Shown: positions 1 through 9,039, counted from the first letter of the stretch. The stretch is DNA of 46,516 bases from Alteromonadaceae bacterium (GCA_013216015.1 JABSOI010000047.1:1-46516); one strand, 5' to 3'. Numbers and translations are program-made. The notes: generated by a model not told the origin, from the letters alone.

Positions 1-21
1 AAAAGCGACTTTATACAAACT

Positions 22-2016
22 TTAAATTGGTGGATGGATAATTGATAAAATCCGTCGATTTAAAAGAACTACACCCATAAAAGATTGCACCGTTAATGCA
101 TTCCAATCAGCATGAGCATTATTGATATTCGCTGCTGCTGCTTTTCCGTTTACATAAGCTGCAAAATCGTCTGAGCCTGCCATAGTTAAGTTAGACTTTA
201 ATAAAGTGCCAAAACTATCAGAAGCTAACAAAGCATGCGCTAATCCCTCTGTAGGAACTGCCAAAGTAGAAGCTTGAACTTTAAACATTGCATTAATCAT
301 TTCTGGCGCACCAGCAATTGGTGTATTGGTTAATGCCAGAAAATCAGTACCGGTAATAGAACCTAAAGATTGTCCCAGATAATGAACTCTGGTTTTATCA
401 ATACCCGTATCAGACCCATCAGCTCCCATTAAGAAATTAATACCCCAACGAAGTCCTAATAAATCAGCAACACTTTGTCGTAAATTATCGCGTAAAGTAG
501 GTAAGCTTGCCAAATTCATATAAGTAAGAGGATTAACCGCAGCATTCATAGGACCAAAGCCACGGCTATTATGCAGCGGATGATCTATTGCGATTGTAGC
601 TAAGCCCTGCAACGCCAAACTTCCCGTAACAAGCAGCATGTGCTCTTTTTGAGAAGGAATACCATGAGCTAACATGACAATTGGCCAACCGTTTTCAGGT
701 TTTTCAATTGCGTCTAAGCCTTGACTTGCTCTAATACTGTTAACAAATGCCAAATCTGGCACTGTCATCTGAACGTCCAGAGTGTTTGTAGTAGTTACAG
801 CTGGAATTGGATTATATTTTGTAAGATGTCTCTCAGTATCAATACCAAGATCACGCAAACCAAATGCCATACAGAAACCATCATTAGGACTCATTGGCTC
901 AGCAGGTATCGCAGCGGGGTTAACAGCCGCCAAACCAGCTAATGTAGCACCAGAGTCACAACGGGCTTTCCACCAGGTATTTATTGGTGCAGCTGGATTT
1001 TCAGCCGTCGGCATACTTAAATAGTAAGGTAATGTAATAGTACCGGAACTTAATTTTGCGGCAGTATGTAAACCTATAAGTTCAGCATGAGCAGGATTAG
1101 TTTCATCAAGCACTCCTCCGGCAATTAATGCTTGTGACACTGTCATGCCTGTATCATTAACGGCTATAACAGGTAGAGGTATAACAACTTTTGCAGGATC
1201 TGGATCAACACCAGTAGCAAGAAGTTTTTTAGCAGTACCAAGCACCACACCTATTGACTGGGTAGTCATAGCCATAGTGTAAATTATGGAGTCTTTATCG
1301 ACACCAGCACCAACTACCGCAGTTTCAAAACTGTTGACTATAGCTTGTAAACCAAGCTGAGCTTCACTTCCCAGCGGAAGAGTAGCGAGATCTTGGCGAA
1401 CTAATTCATAAGATGATGAACCGTCAACAGAACGACCTGTGTCATCCGAAATATGATTAGTCAGTGCAAGAATATAACTGGTAGCACTTTTAAGTGGTTT
1501 TAAAGGCACTACCGCAATATCATTACCAGATTTCTGGGCAATAAAATCAAGACCAAAAGTTAATTCACCAACAATTTTACAAGCTAAACCTCTGGGAACA
1601 CTAGTACAATCACTGTCAGTTAAATCACCGCCCATTTTAGCTTCAAATATTCTGACGGCTGCAGGATTAAAAACACTGTTTCCGTCTAAAGAAGTACCTT
1701 CAGGAAAATCCAGAGATAGTACAAATGGATTTTGCGTTGACCAACCATCAAGAATATTTAATGCATTTGTTGGATCAGAAAAATCCGATGGATCAGCAAC
1801 AGGAATATTTAATGTACCATCGGTAGACCCTTGAAAAAGTAAATCATTCGGAACAGATAAAACCCCATTTGACGGGTCAAAAACAACCCGGGCAGAAGCA
1901 CTTAGAACGGTGCCATCTTGCGGTACTTCAGTTTGTACATCTTTAATCGTTTCACTGTCGCAGGCACTCAAACCAAGCGCGCTGATAACAGCAAGACTGA
2001 TAACTAGCTTATTCAT
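22..2016 (-). CDS. Surface lipase lipoprotein, Pla-1/cef (VolA-like) family, 3' end probably frameshifted
   Basis: Predicted outer-membrane lipase or lysophospholipase. Residues 1-19 form a lipoprotein signal ending in a lipobox (LGLSAC, lipidated Cys19). A long N-terminal domain is followed by an alpha/beta-hydrolase domain with an oxyanion-type HGIPSQKEH stretch near residue 451 and the nucleophile motif GQSLG (Ser550). The start is supported by a strong GGGGAG ribosome site. Known family members release fatty acids from extracellular lipids. The protein is 664 aa and stops just after the hydrolase core. In my recollection the family runs on with a segment resembling DPINY. In another reading frame just before the stop, a peptide containing DFINY is readable (plus positions about 22-70), so the natural C-terminus is probably lost to an indel. 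Family call is good; activity of this copy is uncertain. Confidence 0.8.
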   Translation of the reverse strand: MNKLVISLAVISALGLSACDSETIKDVQTEVPQDGTVLSASARVVFDPSNGVLSVPNDLLFQGSTDGTLNIPVADPSDFSDPTNALNILDGWSTQNPFVLSLDFPEGTSLDGNSVFNPAAVRIFEAKMGGDLTDSDCTSVPRGLACKIVGELTFGLDFIAQKSGNDIAVVPLKPLKSATSYILALTNHISDDTGRSVDGSSSYELVRQDLATLPLGSEAQLGLQAIVNSFETAVVGAGVDKDSIIYTMAMTTQSIGVVLGTAKKLLATGVDPDPAKVVIPLPVIAVNDTGMTVSQALIAGGVLDETNPAHAELIGLHTAAKLSSGTITLPYYLSMPTAENPAAPINTWWKARCDSGATLAGLAAVNPAAIPAEPMSPNDGFCMAFGLRDLGIDTERHLTKYNPIPAVTTTNTLDVQMTVPDLAFVNSIRASQGLDAIEKPENGWPIVMLAHGIPSQKEHMLLVTGSLALQGLATIAIDHPLHNSRGFGPMNAAVNPLTYMNLASLPTLRDNLRQSVADLLGLRWGINFLMGADGSDTGIDKTRVHYLGQSLGSITGTDFLALTNTPIAGAPEMINAMFKVQASTLAVPTEGLAHALLASDSFGTLLKSNLTMAGSDDFAAYVNGKAAAANINNAHADWNALTVQSFMGVVLLNRRILSIIHPPI

Positions 2017-2102
2017 TATTTCTCCCCAAGGACTAGTCTACTTTTATTTTTTATTAAACTTTTTGACGTTGAAAAACTAACTAACTAAAATTTTTCAAAG
2101 CC

Positions 2103-2119
2103 AACAAGTTAGACCAGTT
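2103..2119. promoter_or_regulatory. Possible FadR operator
   Basis: The 17-mer AACAAGTTAGACCAGTT matches the gammaproteobacterial FadR palindrome (AACTGGTCNGACCAGTT) at 13 of 16 specified positions. It has a perfect right half-site. It lies about 87 bp upstream of the lipase start, in the gap between the divergent lipase and yciK genes. Fatty-acid control of a lipase makes biological sense. Found by eye only. Confidence 0.4.
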
Positions 2120-2268
2120 AAACTTAACCCAAGATTCAACTTTGCGCTAGCGTTTTTTCAATTAATTCTAACTTTTATGAATTTAACTATATCTTAGTCA
2201 TTTTTATCTCGTTACTTCGGCTAAGAAATAGTAGAATCCGCTTATCATTATCTACGAAAAATAAATTC

Positions 2269-3006
2269 ATGTTTGACTATCAAATACAAGAAAACTGTCT
2301 GATAAATAAAACCCTTTTAATTACTGGTGCCGGTGATGGTATAGGTAGACAAGCAGCAATAACTTATTCCAAACTTGGGGCAACAGTTATATTATTGGGT
2401 AAAACCGTTAAAAAACTTGAAGCGGTTTACGATGAAATAATTAATTTGGATTTGGCTGAACCAGCCATTATTCCGCTAGACATGAAAGGCGCTACCAAAC
2501 AAAACTACATTGATATGTCTAACACCATTGCCGAACAGTTTGGTAAACTTGATGGTGTATTATTAAATGCTTCCATGTTAGGTGAATTAACACCTTTCTC
2601 TCAAATACATGAGCAAATCTGGCAAGAGGTTATGCGAGTTAATGTAACTGCACAATACCTTATAACGCAGGCACTTATCCCGACATTACAGCTGGCAGAC
2701 AGTGCATCTTTAGTATTTACTTCTTCAAGTGTAGGTAAAAAAGGTCGAGCATTTTGGGGTCCCTACAGCGTATCAAAATTTGCTACTGCAGGCATGATGG
2801 AAGTTATTGCTGATGAGTATGAAAATTCAGGCTTACGCACTAATGCCATTAATCCGGGAGCAACACAGACTAAAATGCGCTCAAGTGCATTTCCTGCTGA
2901 AGATAAAACCACGCTGGCAAAACCTGAAGACATTATGCCGCTGTATGTGTATTTGATGTCTGATGATAGTATAGAAGTAAATGGGCAAACACTAAATGCT
3001 CAATAG
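2269..3006 (+). CDS. yciK: YciK-type short-chain dehydrogenase/reductase
   Basis: A 245-aa classical SDR oxidoreductase of the YciK type, cytoplasmic and NAD(P)-dependent; the physiological substrate is not established. Visible motifs are the Rossmann cofactor loop TGAGDGIG near residue 20, the structural LLNAS element (variant of NNAG) near residue 99, catalytic serines in FTSSSVG, and the catalytic YSVSK. The length is normal. The gene is divergent from the lipase and convergent with fadD, with a shared bidirectional terminator just downstream. No strong ribosome site is visible before the ATG, which lies in AT-rich leader sequence. Confidence 0.88.
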   Translation: MFDYQIQENCLINKTLLITGAGDGIGRQAAITYSKLGATVILLGKTVKKLEAVYDEIINLDLAEPAIIPLDMKGATKQNYIDMSNTIAEQFGKLDGVLLNASMLGELTPFSQIHEQIWQEVMRVNVTAQYLITQALIPTLQLADSASLVFTSSSVGKKGRAFWGPYSVSKFATAGMMEVIADEYENSGLRTNAINPGATQTKMRSSAFPAEDKTTLAKPEDIMPLYVYLMSDDSIEVNGQTLNAQ

Positions 3007-3060
3007 ATAGTTTTTTTGTAAATTCTTCTTATAAAGAATAAGTTATAAATCCTATTATAA

Positions 3061-3094
3061 AAGTAAAAAGCTGACATACGTCAGCTTTTTACTT
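3061..3094. terminator. Bidirectional rho-independent terminator between yciK and fadD
   Basis: A perfect 15-bp inverted repeat (left arm AAGTAAAAAGCTGAC) surrounds a 4-nt loop ATAC. The arms supply a T run on either strand, so it can end both convergent transcripts. Confidence 0.9.
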
Positions 3095-3121
3095 TATATT
3101 GAATAAGAATATATTTTAACT

Positions 3122-4792
3122 TTAACGTAATTCACGTCTTAAAATTTTACCAACATTGGTTTTTGGTAATTCATCTCTAAATTCAATTATTTTGGGTACT
3201 TTATAATTAGTTAAATTTTTACGGCAATGGTCTATTATCGCTTTTTCATCAATACAGTTTTCAGTACCCTTTTCTTTTTTAAGCGCCACAAATACTTTTA
3301 CAATTTCACCTGAAACTTCATGTGGTACTCCTATGGCAGCTGTTTCAAGAACGCCATCGAGCATAGCAACAACTTCTTCAATTTCATTCGGGTAAACATT
3401 AAAGCCAGAAACTATGATCATATCCTTTTTACGATCAACAATTTTGAAGAAACCATTTTCATCCATAAAGGCAATATCACCAGTAGCCAACCAGCCATCT
3501 TTCAAAATTTCTTCCGTGGCATCAGGTCGGTTATAATATCCTTTCATCACCTGCGGGCCTTTAACCCACATTTCTCCTGCTTCTCCCATTGGCAGATCGA
3601 CACCATTATCGTCAACAATTCGAATATCCGTACAAGGTGCGGGTAGTCCAATAGTTCCATTGAAAGATTCTTGATTATACGGGCTCATTGAAACCATTGG
3701 AGAACATTCAGTTAAACCATATCCCTCTAATAAACGAGTACCTGTTACTCGATCCCAACGTTCAGCAACAGGTCGTTGTACTGCCATACCACCACCCAAT
3801 GCCATTTTCAGGTGACTGAAATCAAGATCTTTAAAACCTTCAGCATTAAGCAAACCATTAAATAATGTATTAACACCCGTAATAGAGGTAAATTTGTATT
3901 TTGCTAATTCTTTAACAAAAGCAGGCATATCTCTAGGATTCGTGATCAATAAATTTGTACCGCCTAAAGTAAAAAACGTCAGACAATTCGCTGTTAACGC
4001 AAATATATGATAAAGCGGTAAAGCCGTAACTATAAGCTCTGCACCTTCTGTTAATAATGGCTTTATCATAGCTTTAGATTGTTCTAAATTAGCAACCATG
4101 TTGCGATGGGTAAGCATTGCGCCTTTTGATGGCCCCGTTGTTCCACCTGTGTATTGCAAAAAAGCTAAATCTTCGCCAGATATATCAACTGGCGTAAAAG
4201 ACATTTTTTGACCTTTACTTAAAACAGTATTAAATCTAACTGCATCAGATAAATTAAAGGCAGGCACCATTTTTTTAACACGTTTAACAACAAAATTAAC
4301 CAAATTACCTTTAACAAAACCTAATCGGTCTCCTAACGAAGTTAAAATAACTTGTTTAACTGGCGTTTTATCAATAATTGTTTCTAATGTATGAGCAAAA
4401 TTTTCAATAATAACAATTGCTTTAGCACCCGAATCTTTCAGCTGATGTTCTAATTCCCTGCAAGTGTAAAGCGGATTAACATTAACAACGGTAAGCCCTG
4501 CAAGTAAAGCACCGAATAATGCAATTGGATATTGCAGAGTATTTGGGATCATAATGGCAAACTTATCACCTTTAACCAATCCTAAATCTTGCTGAAGATA
4601 AGCAGCAAAGGCTTTCGCCTGAATATCTAACTGGCGATAGCTGATCTCGGCGCCCATATTGATGAAAGCTGATCTATCAGAATAAATGCCGACATACTTA
4701 TCAAACATTTCAACTAGGGAACTATATTTATCAGGATCTATTTCATGTGGTACGTCAGAAGGGTAACTTTTTTCAAGCCAGATTTTTTCCAC
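3122..4792 (-). CDS. fadD: Long-chain fatty-acid--CoA ligase FadD
   Basis: Activates long-chain fatty acids to acyl-CoA with ATP, the entry step of beta-oxidation, at the inner face of the cytoplasmic membrane. The 556-aa length is standard. The AMP-binding signature [11 protein letters not shown] lies at residues 214-224. Further on are the motif GYGLTE, the adenylate-forming TGD motif, the fatty-acyl-CoA-synthetase signature around residues 430-470 (DGWLATGD, then DRKKDMI) and the C-terminal catalytic lysine in NVGKILRR. The start codon is GTG, chosen because AGGAGAG sits 5 nt upstream of it. An alpha/beta hydrolase gene lies upstream on the same strand. The upstream gap holds a duplicated 15-mer but no clear FadR site. 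Confidence 0.95.
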   Translation of the reverse strand: MEKIWLEKSYPSDVPHEIDPDKYSSLVEMFDKYVGIYSDRSAFINMGAEISYRQLDIQAKAFAAYLQQDLGLVKGDKFAIMIPNTLQYPIALFGALLAGLTVVNVNPLYTCRELEHQLKDSGAKAIVIIENFAHTLETIIDKTPVKQVILTSLGDRLGFVKGNLVNFVVKRVKKMVPAFNLSDAVRFNTVLSKGQKMSFTPVDISGEDLAFLQYTGGTTGPSKGAMLTHRNMVANLEQSKAMIKPLLTEGAELIVTALPLYHIFALTANCLTFFTLGGTNLLITNPRDMPAFVKELAKYKFTSITGVNTLFNGLLNAEGFKDLDFSHLKMALGGGMAVQRPVAERWDRVTGTRLLEGYGLTECSPMVSMSPYNQESFNGTIGLPAPCTDIRIVDDNGVDLPMGEAGEMWVKGPQVMKGYYNRPDATEEILKDGWLATGDIAFMDENGFFKIVDRKKDMIIVSGFNVYPNEIEEVVAMLDGVLETAAIGVPHEVSGEIVKVFVALKKEKGTENCIDEKAIIDHCRKNLTNYKVPKIIEFRDELPKTNVGKILRRELR

Positions 4793-4843
4793 GGAGTCTC
4801 TCCTCTATAAAAATTGGGACTTCATAACTTTGTATTGCATACT

Positions 4844-4873
4844 CGACAAATGTATACCCGACAAATGTATACC
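4844..4873. repeat. Tandem 15-bp duplication upstream of fadD
   Basis: Two exact copies of CGACAAATGTATACC lie end to end about 50 bp upstream of the fadD start. Each contains the palindrome GTATAC. A partial copy (ATACTCGACA) also appears near 8013-8022. The role is unknown; it could be an operator or simple slippage. Confidence 0.6.
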
Positions 4874-5023
4874 CGGAAAATTGGATACTATTATGATTAT
4901 TCAGGTGATTAAGCTATAAACTAAACTAAATTAAATTAACAATTAAAACACATGTTTTAAAATTTAGGGACCGCATACTTTCACATTTAACAACAAAAAA
5001 CTAGGCTTTTGTGATATTACTTA

Positions 5024-5920
5024 CTAAACCTGTAAAAAAGATTGGATCAACGCAGCCGTAGTTTCAGGCTCTTCCATATGAAAATGATGACCGCCTTTAA
5101 CTTCGACACATGAAAAATTACTGAATAAAGGAGCAAAATGTTTTATACCCGAAGTCACCATATCCAGACCCTTTGTACCATGCAGCAATTGAACGGGTGC
5201 TTTAACATCCCGAATAAATTGCTCGGCTTGTGCTAATGTCAGCCGATAAGGCGATGTCAATCTTAAACGGCTATCAGACCGCCAAGCATAACCTTCACCA
5301 GATTTAGCCAAACCCCTTTTTACAATTATTTCGGCATGCTCATAAGATAAATCTGACACTAAAACCCTGACATTAACCGCTGAATCAACCGAAGCATGAA
5401 CATTTCTGTTTTTATTCTTATTCTGCCCGTTAAATCGACTCAACATACCTTGACGAAGTTGCTCAGTTGACTTTTCAGACTTTGTACTGACAAAACCAAT
5501 AGAATCAATTAACGTTAATGATTTTACTTTTTCCGGAAATGCAGCTGCGAAGGCCGTTGCGACCATTCCCCCCATGGAATGCCCAATAATATCAACGTTT
5601 TTCCATTGGTTTATCTCAAAAAGCTGTAATAGATCATATATCCAGTCAATAAAATGATAATGAGCATCACTGCTACGATGTGATGAAAAACCGTGACCTG
5701 GCCAATCAATAGCAATGATACGCTTATTTGTTAGTTTATCCGCTAAAAAAGGCATCATGGGTAAAAAGCTCGCGGCATTATCTAACCAGCCATGTAAGCA
5801 TAAAACCACGTCACTGTGAACATCACCACAAGCTAATCCATGCAAACTCAACTGACCTATATCAAAGCAAACTTCTTCCAATTCAATCTGCTGATTTATT
5901 TTACCCATAGAAAAACCCAC
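5024..5920 (-). CDS. Alpha/beta-fold serine hydrolase
   Basis: Cytoplasmic hydrolase of unknown substrate. Visible elements are the oxyanion region LCLHGWLDN near residue 42, the nucleophile elbow GHSMGG near residue 114, a cap region in the middle, and the C-terminal catalytic histidine in GGHHFHMEEP. The 298-aa length is normal for this group. The longest frame opens with GTG at 5920. An ATG four codons in (5908, MGKINQ) is an equally likely start and gives 294 aa. It is followed by fadD about 230 bp away on the same strand. This neighbourhood suggests ester or thioester metabolism linked to lipids, which is inference. Confidence 0.85.
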   Translation of the reverse strand: MGFSMGKINQQIELEEVCFDIGQLSLHGLACGDVHSDVVLCLHGWLDNAASFLPMMPFLADKLTNKRIIAIDWPGHGFSSHRSSDAHYHFIDWIYDLLQLFEINQWKNVDIIGHSMGGMVATAFAAAFPEKVKSLTLIDSIGFVSTKSEKSTEQLRQGMLSRFNGQNKNKNRNVHASVDSAVNVRVLVSDLSYEHAEIIVKRGLAKSGEGYAWRSDSRLRLTSPYRLTLAQAEQFIRDVKAPVQLLHGTKGLDMVTSGIKHFAPLFSNFSCVEVKGGHHFHMEEPETTAALIQSFLQV

Positions 5921-6051
5921 TGCTCATTAACACGACTGATATCAAAGCTGTTAGCCTTAAACCTTTTATTTCAAAACTAACATTTCAAAACTAACATTTT
6001 AAAACCTATGTATTATACCCACAATCTTAAATCTAAGCTGAATTGATTGAA

Positions 6052-6633
6052 TTATTTTTCCTTTTTCGTCACTTTGGACGTTGGTTTATTATTTGTACGA
6101 GTTCGGATCAGATGTTGACCACGATGATAAAATGGCGGGTAATGCCAAAAAGAAGGTGAATGCCAAAAACTATTCTGTAAAACACGAACTTCAACCTTTT
6201 GAATATCCTTCCATAAATACACATTGGTAGCATTTAACACCGGATACTGGTACTCATGTTCACCAATTTTTCCATCTTCTAAATGACCAACAGAACCAAT
6301 TGCAGTAATGCTTTTACCTACTTTGTATATCACAGGATCTAACAACCCAGCATGATAAATTCTAAATCGACCTTGAGTTTCTTGTTTCTGTTTAGGTCTT
6401 GCTGATGAAGACAAGTCAAAATTAACGACTTCAATCATCGTTTGCTTTGCCTTATTTTCAACTTTAGCAATAACCCCACCCCATCGAGCTGTTTGGCCTA
6501 CATTCTCGTTTGGCATAGCCCTCACATTAGAAAAGGGAATTAGCGAGGTGTTTTCAGACACTTGTAGTTTTTCAGGAATAATCGAGCAAGCAGAAACTGC
6601 TAACATAGACATAACAAACAATACTTTTTTCAT
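6052..6633 (-). CDS. Slp-family outer-membrane lipoprotein
   Basis: A 193-aa lipoprotein with a signal peptide and lipobox ending at the Cys in LAVSACS (residue 16). It contains the Slp-type core: GGVIAKVEN, then a VVNFDLSSSARP stretch, the RFRIYHAGLLDP segment and a GSVGHLEDGKIGEHEYQYPV segment. Slp proteins sit on the inner leaflet of the outer membrane and are often stationary-phase or stress induced; the exact function is unknown. The C-terminus is a basic tail. A strong AAGGAAGG ribosome site precedes the ATG. The leader carries four tandem 11-bp repeats (6660-6703). An M50-type protease gene lies upstream on the same strand. Confidence 0.85.
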   Translation of the reverse strand: MKKVLFVMSMLAVSACSIIPEKLQVSENTSLIPFSNVRAMPNENVGQTARWGGVIAKVENKAKQTMIEVVNFDLSSSARPKQKQETQGRFRIYHAGLLDPVIYKVGKSITAIGSVGHLEDGKIGEHEYQYPVLNATNVYLWKDIQKVEVRVLQNSFWHSPSFWHYPPFYHRGQHLIRTRTNNKPTSKVTKKEK

Positions 6634-6659
6634 TTTCCTTCCTTCTGATTTAATTTTAA

Positions 6660-6703
6660 TTTAGTTCTATTTTAGTTCTATTTTAGTTCTGTTTTAGTTC
6701 TGG
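6660..6703. repeat. Four tandem 11-bp repeats in the slp leader
   Basis: Four head-to-tail copies of TTTAGTTCTRK (R = A/G, K = G/T) run between the M50 gene stop and the slp start. The 11-bp period is about one helical turn, so copy-number change by slippage would alter promoter or leader spacing. Confidence 0.75.
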
Positions 6704-6719
6704 TTTATCGCTGGAATCA

Positions 6720-7409
6720 CTATACATTCGAATAATTATTTTTCATTTTCGATAAGATAAAAGCAGCACCTATGGCTAATATAAACCAGATAACAACCCA
6801 AACAATTTCAGGGATAAAGGTTACATTAGCTAAAGCTTGACCATCACCTAAAGCTCGCCCATCAATTAAATATAAAGGGCTAAATATGCTGTTCAGCAAA
6901 ACTAAAATCCCCGTCAGTTGTAATATCAGCTGTAAATGGTGCAATTTTTTCAACTTAAAATGAAGGATAAATAAAACAAATAAAAATGAAACAATAACAA
7001 AAGTTAATATATCTCGCACCCAAAAAACAACTGAACAAACAATCAATAATATTAATAGTGCAGAAAACGCTTGTGCCATACGATGATGAACCGAAGCTAT
7101 AGAATAAATCATCATGCCCCAAACGGTAGCACCCGCATACCCCATAAAACTAATGACAAATGATAAGCCTCCGCGGGTTGTACATAAACCAGCTCCATTG
7201 GGAAATAACTGAATTTGCACAATTCCCCCGCCAGTTAATATTGCAGCAAGTCCATGACTTATTTCATGGAAATAACTTTCCAACCATTTAAAAGGAATTG
7301 AAATTAATGGCAACTGATGGATAATCACAGCAGCAATCAACAAAAGCCAAAATCGATGCTTCTGATGAAAACTTAAACCGGATGAATGTGTGGAATTTAA
7401 ATTAGACAA
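6720..7409 (-). CDS. M50-type (site-2-protease-like) membrane metallopeptidase
   Basis: A polytopic inner-membrane protein of 229 aa with the zinc motif HEISH (residues 48-52) at the start of a membrane-associated segment, followed by about six hydrophobic helices. A second-ligand segment is suggested by YLIDGRALGDG near residue 190, with an Asp in the position where M50 enzymes carry one. The substrate is unknown. The start is TTG, inside the last codons of the upstream gene (8-nt overlap, TTGTCTAA), with GGGGTAG upstream. No internal Met is available before the zinc motif, so this start is favoured. The overlap suggests translational coupling. Confidence 0.75.
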   Translation of the reverse strand: MSNLNSTHSSGLSFHQKHRFWLLLIAAVIIHQLPLISIPFKWLESYFHEISHGLAAILTGGGIVQIQLFPNGAGLCTTRGGLSFVISFMGYAGATVWGMMIYSIASVHHRMAQAFSALLILLIVCSVVFWVRDILTFVIVSFLFVLFILHFKLKKLHHLQLILQLTGILVLLNSIFSPLYLIDGRALGDGQALANVTFIPEIVWVVIWFILAIGAAFILSKMKNNYSNV

Positions 7410-7854
7410 ATAAATCTACCCCAAATATTTGTTGAATACTGTCACGCTGCGCTAAATTACCTACAGACTGGTAAATAGCCACAGCACTTTGATTATACTG
7501 AGAAGGTTGATCATAATCGGCTTTATATGATTGTCCATGTACCGAATCGACCTTTAAAGCTGTACCAGAAGTAGCACTGGTATTTTCAGCACTAGAATTT
7601 ATTGATAAGTTAGCACGTTCATTCAGCTCTTGCTCAATAAGTGCAATTGCACTTTCATCAACATCAAACCGAACAACGGCATCTGCCTGTTGCTTATTAT
7701 TTAATGATTTTGAATTTTGAGTTTCACTTTGAGTTAAATTTAAAGCTTTAGAAACTTGATCTTGCTGTACACGTGAAGATACATTCCCAGCTTGCGCTTG
7801 AGAATTGACTGTTTGAAGTGCTGTATTGGCAGATGCCAAATGATTTACATGCAT
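7402..7854 (-). CDS. Conserved small protein of unknown function, coupled to the M50 gene
   Basis: A 150-aa soluble, Gln/Ser/Asn-rich protein with no signal peptide or membrane segment. The N-terminal half looks disordered. The C-terminal end (YQSVGNLAQRDSIQQIFGVD) looks ordered and is like the tail of small uncharacterised proteins I associate with Alteromonadales. The function is not known. Its stop overlaps the TTG start of the M50 gene, so the two are probably co-translated. The ATG is preceded only by a weak AAAGA ribosome site. Confidence 0.65.
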   Translation of the reverse strand: MHVNHLASANTALQTVNSQAQAGNVSSRVQQDQVSKALNLTQSETQNSKSLNNKQQADAVVRFDVDESAIALIEQELNERANLSINSSAENTSATSGTALKVDSVHGQSYKADYDQPSQYNQSAVAIYQSVGNLAQRDSIQQIFGVDLFV

Positions 7855-8141
7855 GGTCTTTAATTTAACAAATATTTAGCAAAGCACCAACTTTTACTTT
7901 GATAAAGTTTCACTTTTGTTTCTACTTCGAGAAAGAATACTTTATTATATTTCATCAAACCTAACTAAAGCAAAATTCACACTCTACACTCATATTCTAC
8001 ATTCATACTCGACATTCGTATTTTACAGCCAAACTCGACATTCATACTGGAATAAGTGTTTTCATACTACAGCCCTTGGAATTATTCGCTGCCCGTATTT
8101 GCCTCGTAATTTAAAAAAACTTGTGCATTACAATAATATTC
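7855..8141. other. AT-rich gap with no supported gene
   Basis: About 290 bp. It contains the short direct repeat ACTCGACATTC (twice, near 8016 and 8032). A plus-strand frame of 82 codons here (7916-8164) has no ribosome site and a composition unlike protein, so I do not call it. Confidence 0.5.
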
Positions 8142-8715
8142 TCATGTATTTAAAGCCTTTATAATAATAAAATGTACGTCTTCATTTTTTTCTGAAAACA
8201 TCGCCTGACCTAACAATTGTACTGAATTAACATCGCCTATAAGCGTTAATCCATTGATAGTAGCGGTGCGACCTCAACTGAACGATTACCCAAACCTGAA
8301 GCTAATAAATCACTTTCCTGCAACTTTACTAATTCATCAATTGCCGATAATTTATCCTCAATGGAATGACCTAAATAAAGTTTGTTATGCCAATAACTCC
8401 TGGGTTCATCAGAATATACATCGACTCTTTGATCTCTAATCCGTACCGATTTTAGTTGATCACCAATAACTTTTTCCTTTTGCAAAGAAATTATACTTGC
8501 AACCTTTTTGCTTTGATAAACAGTCCTTTCATTATCATTAAAAGAAACGTCTTTTTTTCTACCTGCTTTTCTATTTTTTGCTCTGGTAATAAAATCATTT
8601 CAATTTCATTACTAACTTCGATAAAGCGATCATTATCATAACCCTCTGAGTGAAAATAACTACCAGTGAGATAACCCACTACAAAAGTCACCCTCTGTAA
8701 AAAAATCGTTATTGC
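8142..8715 (-). pseudogene. Frameshifted membrane-anchored HEAT-repeat-like protein
   Basis: Three pieces in different frames read as one protein of about 190 aa. Piece 1 (8715 to about 8551) has a hydrophobic N-terminal helix and a charged segment ending VEKK. Piece 2 (about 8552-8246) runs from DVSFNDNERTVYQ through a helix-rich segment DKLSAIDELVKLQESD. Piece 3 (about 8260-8142) contains GDVNSVQLLGQAMFSEKNED followed by VHFIIIKAL. The paired amphipathic helices look like HEAT repeats. No ATG starts piece 1; a GTG at 8691 and an upstream TTA/ATT stretch are the only options, so the 5' end may also be damaged. The first switch occurs on an A7 run with the heptamer A_AAA_AAG. Probably a decayed gene; a programmed shift is possible for the first junction only. 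Confidence 0.55.
8551..8557 (-). other. Slippery heptamer A_AAA_AAG at a reading-frame switch
   Basis: In the zero frame the codons are GAA AAA AAG, the same heptamer as the E. coli dnaX frameshift site. A -1 shift here joins VEKK to DVSFND in the next frame. No convincing stem-loop or spaced Shine-Dalgarno stimulator was seen nearby. Confidence 0.4.
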
Positions 8716-8830
8716 TTAAACCAATTTCAGGTTAAATAATACAAAGACAAACACCTTCAAAAAAATCTAATTTAATGCATAAGAATGCATTTAAATATAT
8801 AGTTGCGACCCTTTCACAAGAAAGATCACG

Positions 8831-8896
8831 ATGCAAAATGATATTTTGACTGTTAAAGAGATTGCAGATGACCTTAAAAGTAAACGAAACAGATAA
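8831..8896 (+). pseudogene. Stub of an excisionase-type HTH protein
   Basis: A 21-codon frame beginning MQNDILTVKEIADDLK and then stopping. The peptide matches the first helices of the HTH_17/excisionase fold, which normally continues with a recognition helix such as VSERTVYRLI. Everything after the first helix pair is missing. Small HTH genes of this type are often found just upstream of hsdM, and the next stub fits that order. Confidence 0.5.
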
Positions 8897-8925
8897 AAAT
8901 AAATTTAAAAAGGTTAATTATTAAT

Positions 8926-9039
8926 ATGACCATTAAAAAGTCAGAACTCTATTCATCATTGCAAACTGGTAGTGATGAATTACGTATACCCAAAATTTCT
9001 ATATTCCCTACTTGTACAAACAGGCTTAATTTTTTATGA
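8926..9039 (+). pseudogene. Stub of a type I restriction-modification methylase (HsdM) N-terminus
   Basis: A frame of 37 codons whose first 20 residues (MTIKKSELYSSLQTGSDELR) closely match the N-terminus of HsdM proteins as I remember them (MxIKKSELYSSLWASCDELRG). The frame then turns into unrelated sequence and ends in a TGA overlapping the antiporter ATG. The rest of hsdM, hsdS and hsdR is absent. This marks the scar of a deleted type I R-M locus. Confidence 0.55.

Noticed and set aside
7916-8164. 82-codon plus-strand frame
   Set aside because: No ribosome site, low-complexity repeats inside, and it overlaps the end of the decayed HEAT-like gene on the other strand.
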